NCBI RefSeq assembly: GCF_017591435.1
Contig: NC_059268.1
Coordinates: 7,212,684 to 7,276,683 of the forward strand
Origin: Portunus trituberculatus
Taxonomy: Eukaryota; Arthropoda; Malacostraca; Decapoda; Portunidae
DNA length: 64,000 bases
Reading direction: 5' to 3'
Position 1 is the first letter of the stretch. Every line of letters begins with the position of its first letter. The notes beneath the pieces are model-generated. The model saw nothing but the letters and a program-made list of their open reading frames with translations, was not told the origin of the DNA and ran no database searches. Below, piece after piece: positions 52,301-64,000 of the stretch. The translations under genes were made by a program, and so were the position numbers.

Positions 52301-52533
52301 CACAACCACCACCACCACCACCTTTCTGTATGGTAAACATTTTTTTCATCACTTTCTTAACTAACGAGCCCAGTCATTTAAGAAGCAGCCGGCAAGTCAC
52401 GAAGGCAGACTGAATATTAAGAAGAGGTGTAATGTTCAATAATAAGATGCACGGTCAGATTGAAAGTAAATAATTAGATAACCAACGCGGATTAGAAACA
52501 ATTAATAAGGCAGTTTCCGAGGAGATAACCCGC

Positions 52534-52660
<127 letters not shown>

Positions 52661-52745
52661 ATCAATAACAAGAACAATTACTACAACTACTGGTATTGGT
52701 ACTGCTACTGCTACTACCATTATTATCATTCATTACTATTTATGA

Positions 52746-52749
<4 letters not shown>

Positions 52750-52800
<51 letters not shown>
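52750..52800. repeat. (GA)n microsatellite
   Basis: Perfect GA run. Confidence 0.97.
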
Positions 52801-52804
<4 letters not shown>

Positions 52805-53040
52805 CCAGCTAGTAAGCCAGTCAATAAGGCCGCCAGTCCGTCAGGAAACAGCCAGAGCGAGCCAAGGCGTGCATCGGATTGCCGTCGCAAGTTGGCGGGA
52901 GTCACGGCCGCAGTCCAGTTAGACGAGTAGAAGTGGCCGCGAGGCGTGACGGCCCAGGGCGAGACGGAAAGGCGGTGGCGGAGCGCTAACCCTTTTCGGT
53001 CACCGGTCTCCTCCTCTCACTCGTGTTTCCTTCAGGAATA
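52801..53040 (+). promoter_or_regulatory. CpG-rich island, candidate promoter/5' exon
   Basis: The densest CpG stretch in the window (GGCCGCGAGGCGTGACGGCC, GGCGGTGGCGGAGCGC), sharply different from the AT- and microsatellite-rich flanks. It could be a promoter or first exon. No ORF is recognised. Confidence 0.3.
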
Positions 53041-53340
53041 GATGATTTTCGAGGGATGTTAAGGAAACTGGATTGTAAGGGAAGTTTAGAGGCTTTGTGT
53101 GGTATTTTGGATAAGCGTGAAGCCTCGTGCAGTAAATCTGGTTGTTCAAAGAAGTAGAAAGGTATTCAAACTCCGCTCGTAAGAACATAACTAGATTACG
53201 AAAGAATTTGAACTTTTTTCTGCCTTTATTACTTAAGATTTTTTGTTGTTGTTCAAACGAGTTCTGATGTGTTTCCTGATTAGAATAACCTGATTTATAC
53301 ATACTCATTCATAATATTGTGTTTTCCAAGGTTAGGTTCT

Positions 53341-53377
53341 CACACACACACACACACACGCACACGCGCGCGCACGC

Positions 53378-53471
<94 letters not shown>

Positions 53472-53486
53472 GCGCACACACACACA

Positions 53487-53542
<56 letters not shown>
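53341..53542. repeat. (CA)n microsatellite with CG interruptions
   Basis: ~200 bases, the longest CA tract here; CGCG interruptions at 53359-53384 and 53468-53490. Confidence 0.97.
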
Positions 53543-53549
<7 letters not shown>

Positions 53550-53964
53550 ATGATCCAATCCTTTATTTTCAATTAATATTTGGGAACTGGCAGCTTCAGT
53601 AGGTCTTTTCATGATTTTAGGTAGCATAGATAAGAACTTACGTAAAGCTAAACCACAACTGGTTAAATATTAGTAATTGAGGAATTGAATAATTTATTAC
53701 TCCCTTGGTAACGGAAGAATTACGCAGAAAGCTATAATGGAATCGATGTCTTGGTGTTTGAAAGAGCTAACTAAATAAGACAAGAAAACGTACTATAGCT
53801 TAGCCTGGTGTATTTAGGACTCGTAACTCTCAGGAAGCAACAGAGAAGCGAAGCGTACGTAGAAAGATGACCGACTGAAGGAGAAATGGATATTTTGTTT
53901 TCATGGGCTATCTAATCACTAGAAGTAGCATTGTATTGGTAGGTAAGGAATTCATTATGTATAG

Positions 53965-54014
<50 letters not shown>

Positions 54015-54142
54015 TGTATAAGTCTTGTTCCTCAATGTAAACGTAACAAACAATAATTAGAAGGGGACAAGTGAAGGTGGATATGCATACATTATATAAC
54101 ACTTTTACTGCGTTTTCTTTGTCATTTTTCATATACCCACCT

Positions 54143-54191
<49 letters not shown>
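53965..54191. repeat. (GT)n and (CT)n microsatellites
   Basis: GT run 53965-54013; CT run 54147-54191. Confidence 0.95.
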
Positions 54192-54195
<4 letters not shown>

Positions 54196-54549
54196 CGAAG
54201 AGAATGCGTGGAATCCATACTCCCCCACATTCCCTCCAAAAGGCCTCACTATAGCCTCCCACACCTTCGTCCACCGTCACTGCTTCAGAAAACGAGGAAA
54301 GTACTGCCCGTGACGCTTCCAGTTCGTTCCTTAAGACGCAACACGGCAGCAGGGTGTGTCTAGTCTTGTCTGGGCTTGTGTCTGGCCTTTCGTTTAATCT
54401 GCATGAGTTACACAGCGGAGACAAGGTGGCGTAGGGCAGCCAGGGTATATAGAATAGTATGTAGTAGGGATGAGAATACGAGTACTATATTAATACTCAT
54501 TATATTTGACACACCTCACCACATCTCTTTTGTACTCTCCTTAGGCTAT

Positions 54550-54690
54550 AAATAAAGTTCCACGGTTGTTTTAGGGTGTTTTTACGGTTTAGAGACAGAC
54601 TAACAAGATATATTCACTAGGAAATAGGAGAAACACTCTTGAGAACTTAGCTTGGTCTTTGAAAACAGTCGTAGTTAGAGAGGAAAGCGT
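54550..54690 (-). repeat. Dispersed monomer of the ~145-bp repeat family
   Basis: Inverted copy: the minus strand contains CAGAAACGCTTTCCTCTC and GGAGAAACACTCTTGAG-related words of the family. Diverged. Confidence 0.4.
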
Positions 54691-55079
54691 TTCTGAGTAC
54701 AAGCCTCTGTCTCTTTTAGTCTGGCAGCCGGGCAAGGGAAGAGGTGCACTGCTGCTGTCTCGTCTGCTGGCGGTGCTCGATGGAAGGCACGTGAGGGGAT
54801 AAACACCGCATCCTTAAACTGCTTTGTTCTCCCACAAGAATTACTCGTGTTTACAAAGGCCGCGGAGATGATGAATAGCTTTGTAATAGATGCATTCTTG
54901 TTGACGATGAAGGAGGCCTTTTTAACAACCACCACTCAGGAAAGGCTCCTCCAATGACTCCCAGTAGAGCACAAGTAATGGAGCCGAAGCGCTGAAACAT
55001 AAAGGAATGGGTACCTTTGCTAGTTGTTGCTGGAGGAAACGCCTGGGAATAGATAGGGAAGGGAGTCAGTGGGTCACCA

Positions 55080-55082
<3 letters not shown>

Positions 55083-55110
<28 letters not shown>

Positions 55111-55155
55111 CTCAGCATAGTACACGAACAAACCAACTCCTCCTCCTTCCCCCCT

Positions 55156-55227
<72 letters not shown>
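55083..55227. repeat. (GT)n and (CT)n microsatellites
   Basis: GT run 55083-55110 and CT run 55161-55227. Confidence 0.95.
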
Positions 55228-55229
<2 letters not shown>

Positions 55230-55368
55230 AATTTTAGAGGAGTCAGATAATGAAGAGCTGAGTGAACCAATACTTCACAAAACTTATCATCAGTTTTATT
55301 TATGTGTTTATTTGTTGTGGTATTGTTTGCTTATATATATTGATCTGGTTATACTCTAGTCGCGTGTC

Positions 55369-55370
<2 letters not shown>

Positions 55371-55427
<57 letters not shown>

Positions 55428-55441
55428 TGCATATTTGTGAG

Positions 55442-55505
<64 letters not shown>
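55371..55505. repeat. (GA)n and (CA)n microsatellites
   Basis: GA run 55371-55421 and CA run 55443-55505, ~20 bases apart. Confidence 0.95.
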
Positions 55506-55511
<6 letters not shown>

Positions 55512-55947
55512 AGCTGCGCCCCGCCCCGCCCCTAAGATCAATACCAAAAATGTGAATGAAGCGACTACAGTGGCGGAGGCGGCGACTGCAGTGTGTGTGT
55601 GTGTGTGTGTGTGTGTATACGTTTTCCGTGATACCGTTGACCTTTCATCCGAAAACCCTTTCCAATTTTTTATTCTCTCCCTCTTTTCCTTCTCGTCCTC
55701 CACTCCTTCCTTCTTTCTCTCCTTCCTTTGCAAGCTTTGCCATTGCTTCCCATCCTTTCTCCTCTTTCCTTCACTTTGACCTTTCCTTCTCTTACTTTTT
55801 TTTTTCTTTCTCTCCTTTGCAGCTCTTCCTTCCTTCCTGCTCTCCTTTCAAACATCACTATCTTCCTTTACTTCCTTCCCTTCCCGTTCTTACACTATAC
55901 TTCCTCGTAAAGACTTCTATCACTTATTGAACGTCCTCGCTCTTCCT

Positions 55948-56000
55948 CTGACTGACTGACTGACTGACTGACTGGCTGGCTGACTGTCCGGCTGGCTAAC
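55948..56000. repeat. (CTGA)n tetranucleotide repeat
   Basis: Seven or so CTGA units decaying into CTGG; a similar decayed tract lies at 60998-61050. Confidence 0.85.
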
Positions 56001-56379
56001 TTGCCGACTGAGTAACTGAGGAACATACGAATGACTGGCTGACTGGATAACTGGCACCTTGCAATTTCCATTTTATCCTCTGTCCTCGCAGCGGTGGGCA
56101 CGAACGCACGCACACGCCTTTAACATTATCACTAACATCACCAGTTTGTATTCAAGGCAGGTGGTGTTGTGACGTGCTTACCTTGAGATATATTGCACTG
56201 GCTCATCCCCTACCTGTCCCTACCTGTGTCTACCTGTGTGCTGCTGCGTATCAGCCACCATCATCACCACCAGTTACCATCAACACCACCAATCACCATC
56301 ACCACCATTTTCGTGTTGTTTCTTCCTATTGAGTTGATTCTCTTCTCTTTCTTTCCTTGATAGTGAATTGTTTTCATCT

Positions 56380-56385
<6 letters not shown>

Positions 56386-56463
<78 letters not shown>
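56386..56463. repeat. (CT)n microsatellite
   Basis: ~78-base CT run. Confidence 0.97.
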
Positions 56464-56467
<4 letters not shown>

Positions 56468-56566
56468 AGTAGCCATCATTGGCGTGTTGGTACCAATGCT
56501 AGGGTCTAGTGTCGTCACCAGTGTCCTCACCACATTGCACGACGCAGCGGTTCAAGGCTAATATTC

Positions 56567-56780
56567 TTAACCCCTCGAGTATACCATGACGCGTTTCTAT
56601 ATTCATTCTGCTTACTATTTGGTGATTTTATACAGCTTCAGAAACCTATGTTGGGAGGATTAAAATAGTGAAGACTGTGGTCATTAATCTTTTTCTGACC
56701 TCCATAGACCCTTTGTAATGTCAATATAATCGTACACAAATATTAAGGTAAAAATTGCATTCCAGTATTGAAAGGTTTAA
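56567..56780. mobile_element. piggyBac-like MITE copy B
   Basis: TTAA at both ends; termini CCCCTCGAGTATACC and CCAGTATTGAAAGGT are decayed forms of copy A. Shared interior ACTATTTGGTGATTTTATAC. Confidence 0.65.
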
Positions 56781-57179
56781 ACGCTTCGATCTTTCATTAT
56801 TTGTTATTCATTTATTTATTTCTGTCGCTTCATAGCTTCGTATAATTACTGCATTTTTGCTTGCTTTGGTTTATTCAAGTTATTTTCTGATCTTAGTATT
56901 TCTTTTTTTTTTTTTGTATATTACGAATAGATTTGTTTTCTAGTTATATTACACTACTGTTTTTTGATATATTACAATTTATCTGTTTCTAGCGGCGTTT
57001 TTCTTCTTATTTTTCTTTTTTTTTCGTCCTTATTTTTCTTTTTTTCGCCCTTTTACTTTTTCTCTTTATTTTGCTTTATTTTATGTGGACGTCACGTGTT
57101 CGGCATATTGGTATCTAACTGTGGTATCTCTGGCGTATCGCTATTGGAATCGGTAGAACTCTAGCCAATACCACTCGTG

Positions 57180-57184
<5 letters not shown>

Positions 57185-57250
<66 letters not shown>
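57185..57250. repeat. (CT)n microsatellite
   Basis: ~66-base CT run. Confidence 0.97.
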
Positions 57251-57255
<5 letters not shown>

Positions 57256-57333
57256 CCTCCTTCCTTCTTCATTGACCATCTTAAACATATAAATTAATAT
57301 TATGAGATAATTTTTTGATCACATAACTCCTCG

Positions 57334-57334
<1 letters not shown>

Positions 57335-57369
<35 letters not shown>
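57335..57369. repeat. (GT)n microsatellite
   Basis: GT run. Confidence 0.95.
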
Positions 57370-57371
<2 letters not shown>

Positions 57372-57510
57372 CGGTGAGCATGACGCGTCCCTCCCCTCCT
57401 CTTCATGTATTTCACACGATACTGTATTGTAACCTTCGCCTTCCCTCCCGTCCTTCTTTCTCTCCACTTTTCTTTCCCGTTCCTCTCTGACTTCCTTTTT
57501 CTTTTCTTCA

Positions 57511-57641
<131 letters not shown>

Positions 57642-57997
57642 ATTCTTTTTGTTTTTACCACTTATAGAGTTCAATGAATTACGGGAAATAAAAAAAGACG
57701 CGTATTTTTATTATTATCTGTGTTGTTTCTGTTAAAGGTGCATTCTACCAGTTCCAGTGTGTTAGTTAAGTCACTTTGTACATTTTGGTCAACTCAGTCT
57801 TACTATTCTGTCATTCTCAGTAGTACCTTCTCCCGCTCCACCTCCCAACTTCTGTCTTTTCTTCCTCCTAGCTCTCTACTCCCACCTTCTTCCTTCTCAA
57901 TGTCTGTCTTCCGATTCCTTTCTCCTTAACTCCTTCCTATATCGAACTTAAATCGTATACCTGTTGTCTCATTTCTCTTCTACGAATGTCCCTTCTC

Positions 57998-58195
57998 TTA
58001 ACCCTTTCAGCGCTTGAAGTAATTTCTATATTATTATTCATAAATGGGTAAAGATGGAGATACAACAGTGATAAATTATTTTCCGATGCTTTTACTACAA
58101 TAATCATCATCTTAACTCTCAGCACATGCTTGTGATGAAACTCAGGACAAAATTAATAAAACAGTGTTAATTGTCGTATGCGCTCAAAGGGTTAA
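57998..58195. mobile_element. Second TTAA-flanked MITE family (198 bp)
   Basis: TTAA at 57998 and 58192; termini CCCTTTCAGCGCTTGA and inverse TGCGCTCAAAGGG. Ends are related to the CCCTTCAGTAC family but the interior differs. Confidence 0.65.
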
Positions 58196-58778
58196 CTCCA
58201 GCCTTCCCTACCAATTCCTACCTTTCTCAGCAGCAGTCGTCCAGCTCTTACCTCCTGCCCTTCGAAGCTCCATCCTGCACCTTGCCTTCTGCATCTGCCC
58301 ACCTCCCTGCCAGCTTGCAGTGCGGTGGCTTCAAAAGATTAGACAAATGTATAGATGAAGATGATGGTGGAAATAATACATTGTAGATACGCTTCATACA
58401 GGGACTGCCACGTGTGAGCCTGATTTCTTGAAGATTCATTTATTTTCTCATGTTCTTATGTGAGTAGAATGACGGGTGGCATTACAATAACCTCAAATTC
58501 GTGTTATTAGTTCTGTGCCAAGGTGGTCGGCGAGTTATGGTGGGTGTCTGAGCGTGCCAGCGTGACGCCACAGCACCGGCCTGCCAGGGAGTTAGGTAAT
58601 TGGAGGCAGATGGAGGTCGTGCACACCGTGACCGTCTGCGCCAACAGGCCCGTCCTTGGCGATTACTGATCTGCTTACTGTTGTTATTAAATGTCACCCG
58701 CGGTATGAAAGTGACGGACTGAATAGCCCGGCTGGCGACGCTTAGATTGGACGCCTGATACTCGTAAATCAGAGGCCG

Positions 58779-59510
58779 TATTCTGAAACACTTTCTTCCC
58801 TCACCATGATTATTTTCAAGGGTCACAGATGATTAGTAGTGTTCTAAATAGTGTTTCTCCCATTAGTAATATTGAAAACTTGTTAATCTTCCTTTAGAAA
58901 CTTAAAAACACCCTTAAAATTCGTGTAACGCTTTATTCTCTCACCACAATTATATTCAAAGGTCACAGATGATTAGTAGTGTTATAAAAGTTTCTCCTGT
59001 TAGCAGTGAGGAAATATTAACAGTCTACTTCTAGAAACATAAAAAAAAAAAAAACACCCTGAAAACTTTTGCAGCGCTTTATTCTCGCACCATAATTATT
59101 TTCAAAGGTCACAGATGATTAGTAGTGTTCTAAATAGTGTTTCTCCCATTAGTAATATTGAAAACTTGTTAATCTTCCTTTAGAAACTTAAAAACACTCT
59201 TAAAATTTGTGTAACGCTTTATTCTCTCACCACAATTATATTAAAAGGTCACAGATGATTGGTAGTGCTCAAAATAGTGTTTCTCCCTTTAATAGAGAGG
59301 AAATATTGTTAATTTCCCTCTAGAAACTTAAAAACACCATTAAGACTTGTGCAACGCTTTATTCTCATCACAATTGTTTTTAAAGCTCACAAATTATTAG
59401 TAGTGTTCTAAATAATGTTTCTCCTATTAGTAGTGAGGAAATATTGTTATTCTCCCTCTGGAAACTTAAAAACACCCTTAAAACTTGTGTAGCTTTATCA
59501 GCAGTCTTTT
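58779..59510 (+). repeat. Tandem array of five ~140-150-bp units
   Basis: Units starting near 58779, 58930, 59078, 59217 and 59357 share CTTTATTCTCTCACCACAAT, GGTCACAGATGATTAGTAGT, TTTCTCCCATTAGTA and TTTAGAAACTTAAAAACACC. Units 1 and 3 are more alike than neighbours. No ORF. Confidence 0.85.
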
Positions 59511-59731
59511 GAATATAAGGGCGAGGTGCAGAAGTGATTCAGAAAGGGGACCAAAGATACGCAGGTGAAGTATAGTGGAGGAATAAACACTAGCATACTT
59601 GTTGACCGTGTTGAGATAATTTGTGGTTGAAGTATTAGCTATATTCGTCCATTTGTGTCGTCATTCGTTTAGTTACTCCGTCGTTCCTTTAGACAGAGCT
59701 ATTCGGTATTTACTCAACCATTTCATCATTA

Positions 59732-59949
59732 TTAATCCCTTCAGTACAATGACGCGTTTTCACATTCATTTTGCTTACTATTTGATGATTTTATACAGCT
59801 TCAGAAACTCATGTGGGGATTAGAATAGTGAAGACTCTGGCCATTAACCTTCTGACCTCTATAAACCCTTCCTAATGTAAAAAAAAAAAAAGTCGTCCAG
59901 TCATACCCAAATCTTATGGTAAAAAATGTGTCTCAGTACTGAAGTTATG
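59732..59949. mobile_element. piggyBac-like MITE copy C
   Basis: TTAATCCCTTCAGTACAATG at the left, TCTCAGTACTGAAG at the right; the right TTAA is decayed. The interior matches copy A closely. Confidence 0.65.
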
Positions 59950-60219
59950 AATAGGTCGGTTTTGGTCAATGAATCGATTAGTTCCTCAGTCCCTAAGTCA
60001 ACCAGTTAGTAAATCCTTCAGTCATTTCCATAGTCAGTCAGTTAGTCCCGTAGTCAGACATTCAGTGAGACCCCCATTCAATATATCAATTAGTCAACCA
60101 GCCAGTTATGCAGTCAATAAATCAGTCAGTCGGTCTTTCTGTCAGCTGTGTAAACAATTACCCTATATCCGTCCATCAGTCTGTCAGTCGGTCATGAAAC
60201 TCCACACAAAGGGACAGAA

Positions 60220-60222
<3 letters not shown>

Positions 60223-60260
<38 letters not shown>
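60223..60260. repeat. (GA)n microsatellite
   Basis: ~38-base GA run after a CAGT-rich cryptic repeat region (59960-60200). Confidence 0.95.
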
Positions 60261-60263
<3 letters not shown>

Positions 60264-60489
60264 TTATAATCACACTTTCTCACATCCTCCCGCGGTGTAG
60301 CTGCAGTGAGGACAAATAAAGCAAGCAGGAAGGTCATCAGGTCAGCGGAATGGTGAGGTCTGGATGGGAAAACAGAGGTGACCTGTCTAATTTTAAACAA
60401 GACCTGAGGCATCTACGAGAGCATATAAAAATAATTGTCTCTTGGCTGTGTCTGTTGAGTCCGTTTGCAGGATCTATCGAAGTGAGACG

Positions 60490-60665
60490 GAGGCCAGTAT
60501 TCAGAAACGCCTTGCTTTCTCACCGCGACAGTTTTCGAAGACCAAAAAGACGACTAGCCAGGTTTTAAGACAGTTTCTCCTTTTAATGAATTAGAAATCT
60601 TGGCAGTCCATCACCAGAATCATGAAAATAACCTTAAAAACACGATTGTCTTGAAACAGAGCCTT
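60490..60665 (+). repeat. Dispersed monomer of the ~145-bp repeat family
   Basis: Contains CAGTATTCAGAAACGCCTTG, CTTTCTCACC, CAGTTTCTCCTTTTAATGA and CCTTAAAAACAC. Confidence 0.5.
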
Positions 60666-61168
60666 TGGAGAGCATTGGTAGTGAGAAAATAGTTTTTTTA
60701 TAATATATTTTATAATATTATGTGTCTTTCAATCGGGAAGCGGAGGAGGAGTAGAGGATGTACGGAAATAATACATTGGTGTATGAGTGAAGCTTTCCTC
60801 TCGATGCATAAGAGGGATACGACAAAGGTGATGCGGGCAAGAGCTTTTAAGGGTTAATAATCAGGTTATAACAAGGAGTAACATGTTCAAGGTGGATGGT
60901 GAGGTTTAAAAGAGTAAATATTAGTTCTCGATTAGAATGGTAAATTAATGTAATAAACTGGATGAAAGACTGATTAGCTAACTGAGAGGCTTACTGGCTC
61001 ACCGACTGACTGACTGACTGACTGGCTGGCTGGCTGATTGAATGACTGACTGACTTGAGGGATTGAATGGGTTAACTACTGATGGTATTAAGGATGAGCC
61101 CCTTATGTTGTGGCAATCTTAAAAGCCAATCACTTGTTTAGCGGCTGATACGCTGACAGGGAGCTTCA

Positions 61169-61173
<5 letters not shown>

Positions 61174-61260
<87 letters not shown>
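61174..61260. repeat. (CT)n microsatellite
   Basis: ~87-base CT run. Confidence 0.97.
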
Positions 61261-61262
<2 letters not shown>

Positions 61263-61424
61263 GGCAATTAGTGGAATATTTTTATCACTAGTCAAAAGGT
61301 TAAAGATATTCACTTCTTTCGTGTGTTCTGTTTCATTTATACATTTATTTATTTATTTGTGTGCGTGTTTATTTCGTATGTGTGTGTGGTGTGTTTGCCG
61401 CTGTGGCGAATAAAACTTAACTTG

Positions 61425-61600
61425 TGGAAGATGCCGAGTCCGCTCATTGTCGCAAAAGGCTTTCATTTATTTTTGTCTATGCTGTTTTTTACTCCTATTT
61501 CCAGCTTTATTTTTATAACGAGTCCACTCATTGTCGCAAAGGCTTTCATTTATTTGTGTCTATGCTGTTTTTACTCCTATTTCCAGCATTTTTTCCCTAT
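61425..61600. repeat. Two-copy direct repeat, ~77-bp unit
   Basis: CCGAGTCCGCTCATTGTCGC at 61433 and the closely similar CGAGTCCACTCATTGTCGC at 61518 each run through GCTTTCATTTATTT, CTATGCTGTTTTT, ACTCCTATTTCCAGC. A recent local duplication. Confidence 0.85.
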
Positions 61601-61789
61601 TGTCTTATATGTGTAAGCGTTGCGAGTAAATTGAATTCCCGAGAGCTACTGTACCGTATACCTCGCTCCCCAGCATCGCCTGCCTCGCTGCCCCATTGAC
61701 GTGCTTAGGTTCGCCGCCTCTTGTGTTCTGAAGTTAGCCTGAATACCGCAGCTTGTCTTCTCTTCCTCGAATAATCATCATTAGTGCCT

Positions 61790-61793
<4 letters not shown>

Positions 61794-61858
<65 letters not shown>
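61794..61858. repeat. (GT)n microsatellite
   Basis: ~63-base GT run. Confidence 0.97.
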
Positions 61859-61859
<1 letters not shown>

Positions 61860-61947
61860 TTCGATGCAGTTATGTGATTGTTATGGAAGGAGTTAATGTT
61901 TGGCGTGTGTGTGTTTAGATAGTTTAATTGTATTATTGTTTATGCAG

Positions 61948-61951
<4 letters not shown>

Positions 61952-62046
<95 letters not shown>

Positions 62047-62114
62047 ATCACTAAGGCACTAGATCCACCCTCAGGTTTTTGGCAGCCAACTGATACACTC
62101 TCTCACCGCCCTCA

Positions 62115-62164
<50 letters not shown>
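61952..62164. repeat. (CT)n microsatellites
   Basis: CT runs 61952-62042 and 62118-62165. Confidence 0.97.
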
Positions 62165-62170
<6 letters not shown>

Positions 62171-62261
62171 ATGACGGTATTCACTGTGTTCTACCATTTT
62201 CCTCTCATACTTTGTCGCTCTCTTCCACGTCGTCTTTCTCCTATTCCTCGTTCTCTTCCCT

Positions 62262-62318
62262 ATCTTCCTCCTCCTCCTCCTCCTCCTCCTCCTCCTCCTC
62301 CTCCTCCTCCTCCTCCTC
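62262..62318. repeat. (CCT)n trinucleotide repeat
   Basis: About 19 CCT units. Confidence 0.95.
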
Positions 62319-62411
62319 CTGCTCGCATCTTCAGAGACAAACTTGGACAAATATATTCCTGGCCTGACTCTTTTTACTTTTTTTTTCCTGCCTTCTTGGA
62401 CGTTACGACGT

Positions 62412-62413
<2 letters not shown>

Positions 62414-62496
<83 letters not shown>

Positions 62497-62528
62497 CATG
62501 AATAATTTTCGTCGAGGTCCTACACACA

Positions 62529-62602
<74 letters not shown>
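62414..62602. repeat. (GT)n and (CT)n microsatellites
   Basis: GT run 62414-62494 and CT run 62530-62603. Confidence 0.97.
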
Positions 62603-62606
<4 letters not shown>

Positions 62607-62868
62607 GGTATGTCCTTATTCTAGTCCTCTTCCTCTTCTTCGTCCTCGGTCTCTTCCTCTTTCCTCGTTCTCGCCTCGTCGTCCTCTTCCTTTACCGTTT
62701 CTTCATCTTTTCCCTCTCCTTTTTCTTCCTCCTTCACCTCTTCGTTCTCGTTTACCTTCTCTCTCTCTCTCTTCCTCCTCCTCCTCCTCCTCGTTGGTCT
62801 CTCAAGATCCACAAAAAGTTACGGCTGAAGCGTGGCCGGTGAATATTGGACGAACACACGCACAAGGG

Positions 62869-62874
<6 letters not shown>

Positions 62875-62950
<76 letters not shown>
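62875..62950. repeat. (CA)n microsatellite
   Basis: ~76-base CA run preceded by CGCGCG. Confidence 0.97.
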
Positions 62951-62951
<1 letters not shown>

Positions 62952-64000
62952 GAGCAAGAGATTGTAGGACAGAAAGTACATAACCAGAAAAAAAATATCG
63001 GAAAAAAGTAACAAGAAAAGAAAAGAAAGAGTTACAAGAAGAGAATATCAAAATGAATAATTAATGTTTTTTTATTATTTCGGACCTAACCTATCCTAAC
63101 AAAATTACTGCGGTTACTTTTCTAATTATCTTTTATCATTTTTTTTTCTGTTACTTATTTCTCTGGTACTTTTCTTTCCGAGTACCAGAGCAAGCAACCC
63201 ACGCATGGAAGAGGAAGACAAGGTGCTGTGTGGGGTTCGTGTGTCGGCTGTGGAGCGATGTCAAATTTAAAAGACCTTTTGTGACACGGCGGAGTAGAAG
63301 TGACTTGGTGGATACAGTCGTGGTCAAGAAAGGCTTACAACTACACTTTCTCCTTATGTGGCTTGTCTCTTGTTTTTTGGGTCCTGTTCTGCCAAAAGTC
63401 TCGTTACCAGCACAGCCGTCAACGTCAGCCACACACGCGCTGTTCAGATATGATGGTAGTAGTTATAACGGTCGTGGTATTGGTAATAGTGGTAGTATAA
63501 CCAATATTTGTTGTTTCTAAAGTGTAGCAGCGATATGTAACGACTGCAGTGCACATGTATAACCAAATTTCTTGCGACGTAAAGAAATGAGGGAAGAAAA
63601 CCAAAAGGAAATCACAGTTGATTTTGCTTCACTTCCTCACTACCAATGGTTTGTACGTAGTGAGTGATATTATAACATCAATCACATTACTGACCTGATG
63701 GATTTTCGGCACATCAAATGATTTCGGGTAAAGAGAATAATTTGAATATTGAGAACATGTGGAGAAGGTTACTTAACTTAATGACCATGTATGAATAGTA
63801 GAGGCCTTATATACTCAGTCATTCAGTGGTATGGTCCCGCCTTCGTGTCTGGCTGTGAGGGGGTGTTGAGAGCAAGTGCAGAATATTACCATACTTCATA
63901 ACCGTGTCGTTTTGTTAATTCTTGGCCTTGCATCGCCTAGAGTGGGAGAAAGGGTATTGTTCCTTCGTGGTGCAGGGCTGAGGCAAACACTTAGTCTTCG
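62951..64000. other. No gene recognised
   Basis: Unique-looking sequence. Plus frame 63230-63520 includes a hydrophobic stretch (HFLLMWLVSCFLGPVLP) resembling a signal peptide, but there is no family match or clear splice sites. Confidence 0.3.

Noticed and set aside
61900..62842. Long open frames made of LSLSLS, CVCVCV, RERERE or PPPP
   Set aside because: They are translations of CT/GT/GA/CCT microsatellites; the same applies to similar frames at 6736-7029, 15276-15778, 24921-25500, 53309-53627, 55262-55733 and 57281-57677.

Overview
The window is eukaryotic nuclear DNA. It has spliced genes with GT-AG introns (and one apparent AT-AC intron), very many long dinucleotide microsatellites, degraded non-LTR retrotransposons, several classes of DNA-transposon remnant and tRNA-derived SINEs. 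Protein similarity plus this repeat mix suggests an arthropod, most plausibly a decapod crustacean. That assignment is inference from memory of the families, not a database result. No prokaryotic or viral genes are visible.

Region 1 (1 to about 19.9 kb) carries an importin subunit alpha gene of the KPNA1/5/6 type on the minus strand. Eight coding exons run from the start codon at 13206 down to 1618 and give 471 residues in frame. The C-terminal ~60 residues lie beyond the left edge. The 6.3-kb intron 2582-8868 is a nest of transposons: two inverted piggyBac-like elements with TTAA flanks, a Tigger-like foldback element inserted into one of them with a TA duplication, a LINE fragment, and a second CAGTAATC-ended element. 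A jockey-like LINE split by another transposon with a large internal palindrome lies upstream (14.6-17.4 kb). A possible 5'-UTR exon donor lies at 19776.

Region 2 (about 20-28.5 kb) has no recognised gene. It holds microsatellites and two decayed LINE copies.

Region 3 (28.5-37.8 kb) carries two small conserved genes, head to head. HSBP1 (heat shock factor binding protein 1, minus strand, 3 coding exons, 83 aa) and COA6 (cytochrome c oxidase assembly factor 6, plus strand, 2 coding exons, 89 aa) have start codons ~0.9 kb apart. Their putative 5' ends are only a few hundred bases apart, so they may share a bidirectional promoter. The second HSBP1 intron has a textbook U12-type AT-AC structure, and only that splice restores the conserved protein. 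This is the most interesting feature of the window.

Region 4 (37.8-64 kb) has no coding gene I can support. It contains CR1-like and jockey-like LINE copies, an hAT element with a perfect 8-bp duplication, two tRNA-Val-derived SINEs, a TTAA-flanked MITE family in three or four copies, a five-copy ~145-bp tandem repeat, a ~20-bp minisatellite, and extremely dense CT/GA/GT/CA tracts. GC-rich, microsatellite-free islands around 49.7-50.0 and 52.8-53.0 kb may be 5' exons of a plus-strand gene running off the right edge; this is speculative.
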